Source of the DNA: Ypsolopha sequella
Taxonomy: Eukaryota; Arthropoda; Insecta; Lepidoptera; Ypsolophidae
Direction: 5' to 3'
NCBI GenBank assembly: GCA_934047225.1
Contig: OW203989.1
Location: 9,895,977 to 9,959,976, forward strand
Length of the DNA stretch: 64,000 bases
The notes under the pieces were generated by a model. It was not told the origin of the DNA, did no database searches, and worked only from the letters and a program-made list of their open reading frames with translations. Both the position numbers and the translations under genes were made by a program. Below are positions 51,229 through 61,427 of this stretch, piece after piece (within the stretch, counting starts at the first letter, position 1; each line of letters opens with the position of its first letter).

Positions 51229-52680
51229 CTAAGTACGAAAATGTCTTGATCTGCGGAATTTCTTCGTGAAGTCGATCACGGCAGTAACGTGAACGAACAG
51301 GCCTTTCAGAACGATTTGCGAACATAGAAGTATGAACTTTTCTAAATCACAGACATCCATAGGTACTGGTTCTGTTGCCTAAAATTGAAAAATTATCGAG
51401 TCAACATACTATAGTATAGTACAAGCACGTACCTACAAACAAGATTGATAATGCAATTATACATAATTATTTAAAGGTTACCAATGTGTCTGTATCTGGT
51501 AAATATAACGTTGGTAAGGCATCTGCTTTTAAAAGTCTCCATTTTAAATTTTCGTTTGGTCCAAAAGAATCCGACGTAAAGTGTTTCGAACAAATATGAC
51601 CGCTTTTTTTAATTGCCCAATTTGGTCAAATTATTCGTCTAAGCCATTCACTTTTTAATTCTTCCCTTTTTGGAAATCTGTAACAAAAAAATATAGCGAT
51701 ATTTATTCGGCATTATTTTTCTTTTAACTCGCGCTGCAATGAGGGATTTTCTTTTCTTTTTTTTTTTACTCTTCCCTAGTCGCTGGATAGATGGCGCTGA
51801 ACTTGGTAAGTTACTGCAAGGAACGGAACGTCACATAATTTTTTGATTATTGCACTTGGATGTAATTTTGAGATCGTAAAACGAAACGTACATAAAAAAG
51901 TAATTAATGTCATTGTCACATCACATCACAATGACATTTTGAAAATAAATAAATAATAACAACAAGGAAAAAGAAAAAAATAATTAGCAGTCTTTTTATG
52001 AGTTTTCTAAGCCAGAAAGAAAATGTCCCAAGAGAAAAAGAAGAGAAGTCTGTGCCTTGTGGATTTGTATAAAAATGGAGGCATACATCTTTTTCCTAAA
52101 GATGAAAGTCGTAAAGCGCAATGAGTACAAGCCATGGTACATTTTAAACCTGGACGGACCATAACAAAGCATTCGCAAATAATATGCTGAGCACACATGT
52201 CATCAACCAACGAGCGTATGTGACGTGACGTGACGTGACGCAATGTTTTTTTTTTCAATCGTTTTGGCTTTGGCACCTAGCAACGTAGTCAGTTCAACAC
52301 CATCTACAGAGTTCTGGGAAACTATGTTTTTTTTTAATACTCAAAAAGAAAACCTCTCATTAATCTATTATCCTTTATGCACGGCTGCCACGGGAACCAA
52401 TGTTCGATAGTTTGCCACACGGACTTTAGTACATCACTATACGAAAAAACATAACCTCTCGTAGTCGGCAGAAAATCTATATAAAACAGGCAAATATCGG
52501 TGTAGAATTGAACACGAGTATGATTTAAAAGAACTACTATTATTGTTACTGAGTTTTAGGTATGATCCTGAAACTTATTAACATAAAAACTATCAGAACT
52601 CACCGATGAAATGATATTGCTTCATTGTTGTTTTCTTTTCTTCCTGTATGCGATTTACAGCCTTCAATCGCACAAGACAT
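51229..52680 (-). pseudogene. Small THAP-domain gene, three exons, one in-frame TGA
   Basis: Exon 1 (52680-52604) encodes MSCAIEGCKSHTGRKENNNE and AISFH, with the first zinc ligands C-x4-C. Exon 2 (51677-51482) encodes FPKREELKSEWLRRII, a TGA, then PNWAIKKSGHICSKHFTSD and LLKADALPTLYLP (C-x2-H ligands and the A-(V/L)-P-T-(I/L) end of the THAP fold). Exon 3 (51378-51229) encodes EPVPMDVCDLEKFILLCSQI and VLKGLFVHVTAVIDFTKKFR before a TAG. Splice sites (CG|GTGAGT, TTGTTACAG|A, TTG|GTAACC, TTTTAG|G) all join in phase, giving 140 codons. THAP proteins are zinc-dependent DNA-binding proteins. The only defect is the TGA where family members usually have a basic residue, consistent with a CGA-to-TGA change. 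It may be a new pseudogene, a polymorphism or an assembly error. Confidence 0.75.
52023..52216 (+). pseudogene. THAP-like fragment inside the intron, opposite strand
   Basis: From the ATG at 52023 the translation reads CLVDLYKNGGIHLFPKDESR, then KAQ, a TGA, VQAMVHFKPGRTITKHSQII, C, a second TGA and AH. The layout (F-P-K-D ... W replaced by a stop ... T-K-H-S-x-I-C-x-x-H) is that of a THAP zinc finger. Both stops are TGA. It lies antisense within intron 1 of the THAP gene and is too diverged to be a simple inverted copy of it, so it more likely comes from a THAP-bearing transposon. Confidence 0.55.
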
Positions 52681-52699
52681 TTTATTACAATGTTAAAAA

Positions 52700-53100
52700 A
52701 ACAATCAACACAAACAATAATAAATCACACTTTCACGAATTTTGAGAGGAAGAGCACCAAAATATTTAATTTCTCTCGGTGAAGCTGTAAACTTTCGCAA
52801 AATGCAATAGAAATTTCGATGCCACCAAATTAAGAAGTGATGCACGCAACGAACGATATTACAACACAACGATACAATGATGAGACATATTTAATTTGAT
52901 GGTATTATAATATTTAAAATACATCCAAATTACATCCATCTGACATTTGTTTGGTTCAAACTAGTGACACACCAGGAAAAAATATAAAGTAAGTGCGGTC
53001 CGTCGTTTCATTCACTCGTACACAGGAGTAATTTACGTTAGATGAGTACAATGGCTAATGCCCAGTTCTTATTTTAGTCAGGCTTCTATTTGTATTCCTT
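52700..53100. other. Upstream region of the THAP gene; nothing recognised
   Basis: AT-rich, without recognisable repeats. It should contain the minus-strand promoter of the THAP gene, but no clear TATA/initiator pair was seen. Confidence 0.35.
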
Positions 53101-53151
53101 ATTCTGAGGAGTTTACTATCCCATAGACATAGAATGTTAAAGTTTGTTTGA

Positions 53152-53299
53152 TTTGTTGGTTTTCATGACCACCTCCTTTATCAATAGTTTTTTTTAGCAT
53201 ACTTAGCGGGAGTAAAATATATTTGTTGGTTTTCATGACCACCTCCTTTATCAATAGTTTTTTTTTAGCATACTTAGGGTAGTAGCGGGAGTAAAATAT
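53152..53299. repeat. Tandem duplication, about 70 bp, two copies
   Basis: TTGGTTTTCATGACCACCTC...TAGCATACTTAG occurs twice in a row (53155 and 53224), the second copy with one extra T and a GGGTAGTAG insertion. Non-coding. Confidence 0.8.
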
Positions 53300-54022
53300 A
53301 CTCCCTCTACCCTTAGGGTAGGTACCCACTATTACACGCACATAAGCATGTGTCACACACATTGACACTCGATTTTGGTAACATCGTGTTTCCTTGGCTT
53401 TATAAATCTATGAGTTACTATAATTTATGTTCTGTCCTGTCTGAGTCACTGTCCTGTCGTTTCCGTTATAATGATAACCTTATAATGCGAATACAACTGG
53501 GTAAGAAAAAACACACGAAAGGCACAGCCTGTACTTTGGTTCCTTTGAACAATATACCGCACGGCGGCGATTACACAATATTCTATCACTATTATTGATC
53601 AAAGGTTACCACTTCACGCTTTTTTTTCTTTCTTTTTTCAATCTGATTTTTGATAAGTACCATGGAGTTCCTAAGTCCATATAAGGTCCATATCCTACCA
53701 TTTACCTTCAGATAAAGTTCATCTGAGCATTTACCATAATCCTAAGTCTATGATAAGTACCAACACTTTTTTAAAGTTTAGGTTAGGTTGCAGTCCATTT
53801 TGCGCAGTAGATTATAGGGGTGTCATGGGATCACTATAAACCATGGAATTAATATGTACTACTAATTCCATGCTATAAACCACTATTGTCCACCAAAGGC
53901 ACCCACTATTCGGTCACATGGGTCATGTACACCAACAAACGTCAAAAATCGTTGGGAATAATTGGCTGTCAAACGTGATTGTACAGCTAACTTCAGGTCA
54001 CTACGAACAAGCATGGTATAAA

Positions 54023-54120
54023 CCCTGCGGTCCGAAATAGAATTAAATCGCTAAAATCGATTACGAAAGTATGAAGTGAATGGCTTATGATCCATTTTAA
54101 TTCTATTACGGACCGCAGGG
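54023..54120. mobile_element. 98-bp MITE with CCCTGCGGTCCG ends
   Basis: CCCTGCGGTCCGAAATAGAA and the inverted TTCTATTACGGACCGCAGGG bracket a short interior. A diverged copy lies at 61727-61814, inserted in another repeat. Confidence 0.75.
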
Positions 54121-54309
54121 AAACTATGGTGGTTTGTCATAAATTTCATAATATCGTATTATTCATCATAAATTTCATAATACCATATTATCTGTGATAA
54201 TACAATTGTTGCGGTTGGTGGTGGTTTGTAGCCATCTGTCAAAAAGCGCGCGAAAAGAGAAAAGGAAAAATATATCGAAGCTCGTACCATACTGCTTCGA
54301 TATTTTCAT

Positions 54310-54415
54310 TCCTTTTCTTGTACGTACGCCAACATGGGCAGTTATTATTGCGGCGGCATCATAGTCGTTGAAATTGTTTACAAATAGGGAGCTTGAACTG
54401 CGGGCGACTGTGCTT
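54310..54415 (-). repeat. Interspersed repeat (GCGGCGTCATAGCCGTT type), copy 1
   Basis: TTCTTGTACGTACGCCAACA and TTATTGCGGCGGCATCATAG with GTTGAAATTGTTTAC recur at 60380-60475 and, inverted, at 63160-63245. Its minus-strand frame is not a gene. Confidence 0.5.
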
Positions 54416-54984
54416 TCCGATGTTCTCAAAAACGTGTTCTATTCGAGTCTTCCATTCCATCAAAAGAACATACGTAGTATCCCTCTATAATTTGTGAAAA
54501 GAACAAAAACGATAGCTGAGCGTGGTGGACGTGTTGGATTTATTTATAGTATGTTGATCTATGACGGTGCGCACCGTTTTTTAGCGCTTATTCTATGGAC
54601 CGGCTTCTGTTAAAACTACGAGGGCTGCTTCGCTAGACTCCCCAAATGTATTTACATGTGAACCTAACACGCCCCTTCTCGCTTCGCTCGTCGTTGCTCC
54701 TATTTTGACTATTTGTTGAGACTTTCGTACATTTCCTGATGCCGATGTCGCAGGAAACTAATTCGACATTTTACAAACGGTGTCGTCAGTTTCTAAACGC
54801 TCGCTATTTTGCTATTTGACGAATCTTTGTCATGTAGTAGAATTCGACATTTTCTATTTTGCCTCGGCATATATACTTAGTCATTCTTTTAGAATTATGG
54901 AGGGTCGCCTGGCTTCGCTCGGCTCCCAATAATATGTACTTCCATCCATCCCAGCGTGTGTACATCTATCTACGAGCTATCGTA

Positions 54985-55160
54985 TCTATCAGCCTAGTAC
55001 GTCCACTGCTGGACATAAGCCTTTCCAGGACTTTACCACTCCCGGCGGTCATCTGAAGAATTGCCCATACTCACACACGTTGGGCAGGCGGGTTGGTGAG
55101 CGCGGTGGCGGAACCCTCGCACCAGTGACGCCGCTGCCCGTCACCAGTCTGCTCCATGTA
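54985..55160 (-). mobile_element. RTE-type LINE 3' end, reverse orientation
   Basis: This is the reverse complement of the RTE tail at 1800-1995, with GTCCACTGCTGGACATAAGC and GTGACGCCGCTGCCCGTCAC. Confidence 0.6.
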
Positions 55161-55164
55161 AGGC

Positions 55165-55317
55165 CCGGCTATTAGAGCCAGTGGGAGGTCACAGGCTCTG
55201 AATATATAATAAAGTTTTGTGCAATTTAATGTAAATTTAGCGTGTCTGTATAGAAAAAAAACTTAAACTAGGCCCAGGAGTGGGGTCATGACCCCCCCCC
55301 CTGCATCCGCCGTTGTA
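55165..55317. mobile_element. GGATCC-type short element, second copy
   Basis: GGAGGTCACAGGCTCTGAAT at the left and AGGCCCAGGAGTGGGGTCAT with a C-run and GCATCCGCCG at the right correspond, in reverse, to 6314-6473. Confidence 0.5.
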
Positions 55318-55470
55318 TTAGGGATGGATATACCGCCAACCATCGGTCCCAGAGATGGTGGCACTCCTGATTTTTTGCCTGTGAGCTGTCCTCTTACTCT
55401 CCCCCGAATTACTTTGGGGGTCTCCAAGTAAGGTGGTGGTACCTTCACAATCGAGCCCGGCATCAGCTCT
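55318..55470 (-). repeat. Repeat shared with 1652-1800
   Basis: ATTTTTTGCCTGTGAGCTGT and CTCTTACTCTCCCCCGAATT are the reverse of sequence at 1690-1740. At both loci it adjoins an RTE tail, so it probably belongs to the same retroelement. Confidence 0.55.
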
Positions 55471-55837
55471 ACCACCTGTAAATAATATGTAAGTACCTGT
55501 AATATGTACTTACCTACATGTAAACTTAAAACGCTCCTCGCTCCGCTTGCCGTCGCACCATTTTTCACTTTTTGGTGAGACTTTCGATTTCGTATTTTTG
55601 GAAAATGACTATGCAAATTGCAAAACGAGCGTTTAGAAACTGTCGACGCGCCGCCGTTTGTAAAATGCCGAATTTTACTAGTTGCCACCTAGTCAAAGAA
55701 AAAAAAACTTCTGACGAGGATTCGAACCCCAAAACCTGGTTTCCACAGTGGCGCTGGCGTGGCGTATGAGATAACATATTATACCTACTTAGTAGCCTGA
55801 ATAATATAATTATTAATAATAAAGTCGCACGAAAATT

Positions 55838-56186
55838 GCGGTTTCGCAGCTGGATTGTGAAAAACCCACCTTTTTCTAATTAATCGAAACATAACACTTA
55901 AATTCAAAATTCACTCAGTAGTTATTCAACAAAACCTTATTATCTATGTACTGTATATTATGCTGCCATCGCAAAGTTTCCATTGGCTTCTGTAAATTAG
56001 GATTTTAAAATTCAATATTTTTGAAATTCTAATTTACGGAAACTACTGGAAACTTTGCGATGGCAGCATACACAATACGTACGTAATAAGGTTTTGTTGA
56101 ATAACTATGGAGTGAATTTTGAATTTAAGTGTCCTGTTTCGATTAATTAAAAAAAGGCGAGTTTTTCACAATCCGGCTGCGATACC
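55838..56186. mobile_element. Palindromic MITE, 349 bp
   Basis: GGATTGTGAAAAACCCACCT near the left edge is inverted near the right (GGCGAGTTTTTCACAATCC). Inner stretches such as ATGCTGCCATCGCAAAGTTT and its complement also pair, so nearly the whole element folds back. Confidence 0.8.
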
Positions 56187-56337
56187 GCTTTTAAGCGACT
56201 GGTACGAACTAACGTTAACACTTGGCAACAGACAAACGTTAGGTATTTTCGGTATTTAGTTCCACCACGTGGGTTAATTATTTGCTTTGGATTTTGCCCT
56301 GTCTGTGTTTTTACGGGCTCAAAGGGATGCATATACA

Positions 56338-56766
56338 GCCTTGGCCAAAAGTATTATTAAAAAAGATTTAAAAAGATATTATAAAAAAGATGAAAGAATT
56401 TCTAACAAGTAAAACCTATTACAACACAGAAGAATTTTTCAACGATAAATCTATATTACACACATAAATCACATTACAAAACGGAACATTTTAACTACTC
56501 TGTAACATCTAAATCTAACCATTTGTCGGTGACTCTATCCTCATTTCTGTGATTCATTTATTAATTATAGATAGTTAACTAATATTAGTTTTTTAAGTTT
56601 TTATGTATTTTTATTTTTGTTACTAATAATTTAAATAATATATTGCTAGACTTGTAAAAATATTGCTACGCCCTAACAGGGTATCACATGATACTATATA
56701 TTTATTTTCCACCTGTAATAATACTGTGATATGCAAATAAAAAATCTGACTCTGATTATATTAGCC
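56338..56766 (+). mobile_element. Jockey-type LINE 3' fragment
   Basis: IKKMKEFLTSKTYYNTEEFF followed shortly by a stop (about 56465) is a typical LINE C-terminal end (K-x-F-L ... Y-Y-x-x-x-E-F). A 3' UTR with AATAAAAAATCTGACTCTG at the end follows. 5'-truncated and inactive. Confidence 0.6.
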
Positions 56767-57241
56767 ACGTAATTTTAGTTAAAGTAAGACACATTGAGAC
56801 CGCATCAAGTAAGACACATTGGACTTTGTACCTATCTTATATTCTTCTCTGTAGGGGCTAATGTCGTACTGCAAGTGTATAGCTTGATGTGGTCTCCACT
56901 GTACTCTGTGGGCTGCATTAGGGCATTAACTATAGGTACATAATTTCTTTCTGTAATGAAGATGACTTTTTCTAGTTAGTATCTTCGTTTGTTGGTTTCG
57001 TTTCAATCGGTTGTGAAATATGGAAACTGAATCGCTTATTAAGTGAAATTCGTGCTTTTTGAAAAGTAATATAATTACTAGAAGATTGAAAATATGATAA
57101 TTTATATAGTGTAATTAATATTTGTCTTGAGTCAAAAAACACGCCAAAAACATTTTTCAATTTTTTCCATCTACATTGACGAAACTGAATCCAATAAGAA
57201 ACTGATGTTTAGCATTGTGGAGCCCCTTGATTGTTATACTG
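56767..57241. other. No supported gene
   Basis: AAGTAAGACACATTG occurs twice near 56780-56820. Nothing else was recognised. Confidence 0.35.
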
Positions 57242-57413
57242 TCCTGTGGGTCTACCGCGTAATTCTCATTTTCATCAACATCAACTTGAGATTGAAATTT
57301 GACGTGCGTGCGACGACGCCCGCCTAACATGCCATCTCTTTTGCACGCGTTGAATTTCGCATGCATTTGCTTGAAGTTGATACAAATGAGAATTACGCGG
57401 TAGAGCCCCTGCT
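57242..57413. mobile_element. Palindromic MITE, GGGTCTACCGCGTAATTCT family, copy 2
   Basis: Same family as 43305-43455. The left arm is nearly identical and the right arm is more diverged (GAGAATTACGCGGTAGAGCC). The loop orientation is reversed relative to copy 1. Confidence 0.75.
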
Positions 57414-57582
57414 AGTCTAGTATAGCTAACCATATCGAGCTTGATAGCGCGAGTTACAGTGCTCTCTCTCCCTCTGTTGATCTACCTCGAGAGGGATTGA
57501 CACGTTGTATCGAGCGGTTAACGCTCAATATGGTCTGCTATGCTAGACCTCCAGACACACATACGACAAATACCTATTGATA

Positions 57583-58174
57583 CAGTGCGCGCCAATCTTT
57601 TAGTCGCCTCTGAAGATAGCCGCAAGAAGCGACGCAATAGCCGTTTTACGGTGTCAGGGGGACATTACAGAAGCGAGGGCGCGGAGCACACCTGACTGCA
57701 TGCCGCCGCACCACACCCCCCACTTGCCATTTAGCAGGTGTCAACACTATGCGTTCGTGTTAGTGCTACGTCCGTACACTACACACGCGCGCGTAGCATG
57801 AAAAGTATCTTCGTGGAAAAAATTCTATGATTCGTTAACTTTATCGTTGAATCTGTTTGTGTTGCCTTTATTTGTTGTTTTGTTGATTTAGTTTGTTAAA
57901 GTTTATTGTTGTTGTTATGCCTCGCGGTCGTCATAGCGTTTTAAGGCGACAATGTAGGAAAATGGTGTTTATATTAATTTGTTTTATTTATGCACTTAAG
58001 ATTGCACTAATATAATAAATAAATAATTAAATAGGTAGGTACAACAAGTACACCTTCCCACTAATAGTAAACATTTAATAATAAACCGTTGATATTATTG
58101 TTTCCTTGACTGTACCTGCGCAAGCTTGCACTCGCAACTCAATCAGAGGCGACTAAAAGATTAACGCGCACTTG
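57583..58174. mobile_element. 592-bp element with about 30-bp inverted ends
   Basis: CAGTGCGCGCCAATCTTTTA...GTCGCCTCTGA at the left is inverted as TCAGAGGCGACTAAAAGATT...GCGCACTTG at the right. The interior has a GC-rich patch (57600-57800). A related inverted pair is nested in the repeat at 7705-7831. No transposase was recognised. Confidence 0.65.
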
Positions 58175-59631
58175 TACGATACGACTAGCGGTTCAAAGTA
58201 AAACAACCTATATTGTTTAGCATATTCCTTTATTCTTGAATAAGTTGCCTACCGGTTCACATCAAAGATACTCATCACAAAACATTTTCATTCAATGAAA
58301 TAAAAAATTAACGTAATAAATACCTGAATCACTCCGCGATGGGGTACAGGCTAATATTATATAGTCCAGCCTATGGATCGAACAATCTTATAATAGAGGT
58401 AGCTAATATTTTTGACAAACAATTAATCATCTAAGCGAAAATAAGGATAACATGTCCGTCATACATAGTGCACACTACATGCATGTATATTATGCTGTTT
58501 TAAATCTAATTTGGAATTAATAAGCTAACATTTATAATGGCTTAAGATTACGCGATTAATTTATGTCACCTCGTGAAACGTGGCAGTCGATGGCTCATTT
58601 GTTCTTGTCGGTTTCAGATGGGGCGATTGTCTTCGTGTAGTTATGAAATAATCAGAGTGTACCTCTTTAATGCGTGGTTGCGTGGTTTCCTCGGGGTTCC
58701 GTCAATGCTCTGCCAACTGAAAAGTCCATAACAGCAAGCTAATAAAGGTTCTTCTGGCCTGGTGATCTTGGAAGGAGAAATAAATAGGAGTAACCATAAC
58801 CTGCCACAAGTTTGACAAATAAGCGGAATGCTGAAATTGTGGTCTCGGTTACTCATAGTTATTGTGTTTTAATGGATAAAGGATGTAGGTTATGATATTT
58901 TTTTGAAGCAGCAAGTTTTAATGCATATTACGAAATTACCCACATGAGATTAAGTTTCATCACCACAATTTCGATTGGAATGTGAAATGACCCAAATTTA
59001 TCCAACTATTTAGGAGAACTTACAATCAAGGGTCAGTGCGCGTTAAAAATCGTATTGTACATGATTGAAACTTCTAAATGGCAACAATTTTTTCCAGAAA
59101 AGTTGTGTACATGGCGCGCAATCGGCGAAATATCATTTTATTATGATAAACTTGTCTACTTTTCACGAGTGTCATTAAGGCGATATGCGAAAAAAATACG
59201 GGTGTTTCTTTTCTGTGTATATCATGAAATACATGGAAAATTTTAATACATTTCTGGTATATGCATTTTGACTATATAATCTAGGGTTTTGAAATCGAAA
59301 AACATGTTTGGATAAATTTTCTTCGATAGAAATAATTGTTGAAATGAGGTCTTCAAACACAATTTTTCTCCTCCTTTGACGAATAGGAGCTATATACAGA
59401 ACAGAACATATTTTATTAGGTGTGTTTCAATAATATCTAAAGATTCGATATTTGAAATTGTGCTAGCTATTTTAGGTTTTTTAATGAAAATATAAAACCA
59501 ACTTTTTTCCCTTTTGCCCTGAATCCGCCCCTCTCGCACTGCGCGATTTTTCGCTTGGAGTGACAGTGACAAAAATAAAATTCGCATAGCCTCTTAATTA
59601 ACACGTGAATTAAGACGATGGATCAATCTTT
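58175..59631. other. No supported gene
   Basis: Short frames at 58641-58856 (minus) and 59055-59246 (plus) have no recognised domains. A 37-codon frame from 58618, following TTTCAG, is too short to judge. Confidence 0.35.
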
Positions 59632-60214
59632 TTAGGGTTCCGTACCCAAAGAGCAAATCGGAGTCCTATTAATGGCACTCCGCACTCCGTCTGTCCGTAT
59701 GTCACGGGTCTCTAGCTCTTAGACGGACTGAGATAGAAACCTAAATGTTTTATATGTTGTGTAAAATGTTGACCAAAAACTGAATTTTGAATTGAATAAA
59801 TTATTTTTCGTACATGAAAATGGAGCCGAAAAAAAAATTTGGCGTGTCATTGTCTAGAGCTCATTAAGTTGAGTATAAATATATTTTTAATCTTAAAACG
59901 TAAAGAAATGGGTGGCTATCAAAGTTGCCATTTTTGGACCATTTTTGTTACGGGTACCATTTCAAAGTCCAAAGCAGTTAGGAATTTGAAATTTCTGTAA
60001 TATGCTGTATTGAAACAACAAATACTAAAAACGCCGATTTATAATATATTTTTAGGGTTACGTCCCCGAATACTCAACAAACTTAATTTTTGCAGTTTTT
60101 ATGTCAGACAGAATTAGAGTATTACCTAAAATTAAATAAATATCTAGTTTGAAATTATTGGTAATTTATGTACAGAACCCTAAAAGAGCGAGGCCCAACT
60201 TGGCCGGTTTTTTG
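59632..60214. repeat. GTTCCGT...GGCCGG interspersed repeat, copy 2
   Basis: Opens TTTTTAGGGTTCCGTACCCA, has GTCTGTCCGTATGTCACGGG in the early part and ends AACTTGGCCGGTTTTTTG. Confidence 0.6.
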
Positions 60215-60379
60215 AAAATATATAATAGATGTAAAATAGAGAAGCGCATTCGTTAATAAATTATTTATATTATTAATAAACTTTTTTTCATAAATTAAAT
60301 ACAAAACGTACAAAAATGCAAGCGGCATCACATAAACAATTTGCTAACGAAACGAATCGCATGATCAATGCAACTTATT

Positions 60380-60475
60380 CTCATGTACGGACGCCAGCAT
60401 GACAGGCTACCAATTGGCAGTTCTTATTGCGGCGTCATAGCCGTTAAAATGGTTCACTATTAGGAAAATCGAACT
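60380..60475 (-). repeat. Interspersed repeat (GCGGCGTCATAGCCGTT type), copy 2
   Basis: Matches 54310-54415 and, inverted, 63160-63245. Confidence 0.5.
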
Positions 60476-60896
60476 GCAGGTGACTGTACAGTAAACAAAC
60501 TTGCTGCTGTACAATATAACAATGTGGGTACCTGTGAATACACAGAAGATGATGTCTAAACAGCATCCGCGATATTCCAAAACTAGGTTCAGTTCGTCTC
60601 GTCTCCGTTTGGCATACGTTTTATTATAATATCCCTAGAGAATAGTTTTAGATTGGGTACTACGTCGTCGAAATTTCGTCTCTAAAAATCGTTGTTAAGC
60701 AAGGTGTTGTAACTTTTTTATTACACCTATAAAAATATACAAAATTGTTATAGTTTATTGAAATAGTTTGTGGATTTTAGAACTGAAAGTGGAAATGCAA
60801 TGTATTTTTATGAATCCCTAACAAATACCTGCCATATCAAACGGTCTGGATCCGGTTAACTCACGATTGGACTCGAATACTCGATCAAAACTTTAT

Positions 60897-61052
60897 TATG
60901 TTAGGAATACCTCAAAACGACGCAGAGCTGCTAAAAAGGTTTTTACCGACGAATCGCATCGCCCTCTCACGCATGCGAATGAAATGGATCCAAGGCACGT
61001 CCGCGAACGATCCGCCGGATAAAACCTCTCTTTTCTCCGACGACAGCTAGTC
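60897..61052 (+). other. Short frame in a GC-richer patch, unrecognised
   Basis: A 51-codon plus-strand frame, MLGIPQNDAELLKRFLPTNR... to SLFSDDS, lies in sequence noticeably richer in CpG than its surroundings. No domain was recognised. A longer minus-strand frame overlaps it. It could be a small exon, part of a GC-rich repeat or chance. Confidence 0.2.
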
Positions 61053-61189
61053 ACAAAATACCAATCAAATACCTGCAAAGTCCGTCGGTGTGACGACAAC
61101 TACAATCGACATTGCAAGGGGCTATCGCCCGTATGCCAAATACCGAAGTTTTATTTTGGTATGCTACATAAAGCTGTAAAACAATAGTG

Positions 61190-61427
61190 TTCATTTTATT
61201 ACTTGTCAACGATTAACAATTTTGAATGTGGGATAGGGTGGTTACTGGCACGATAGAACGATTAGACAGAGAAGGATGGACCTAAAGCTGGGTTGTATGA
61301 GGCAGAAGAGAGATAGGTTAGAGACAAGGGTTTAGGACGCGTGGTGATTGAAAGAGGCGTATGACATAGAGGTTCTATTAGTCTTTCGCTTACCGTTTCG
61401 AGGTGCATAATGTGATACCTCTGAGAA
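61190..61427 (-). other. Probable 3' UTR of the RS-rich gene
   Basis: The stop codon is at 61428-61430. A minus-strand AATAAA lies at about 61193-61200. No other gene is evident between them. Confidence 0.45.

Noticed and set aside
53152..53299. CRISPR-like direct repeats
   Set aside because: Only two adjacent copies of about 70 bp without spacers, in a eukaryotic genome. A simple tandem duplication.
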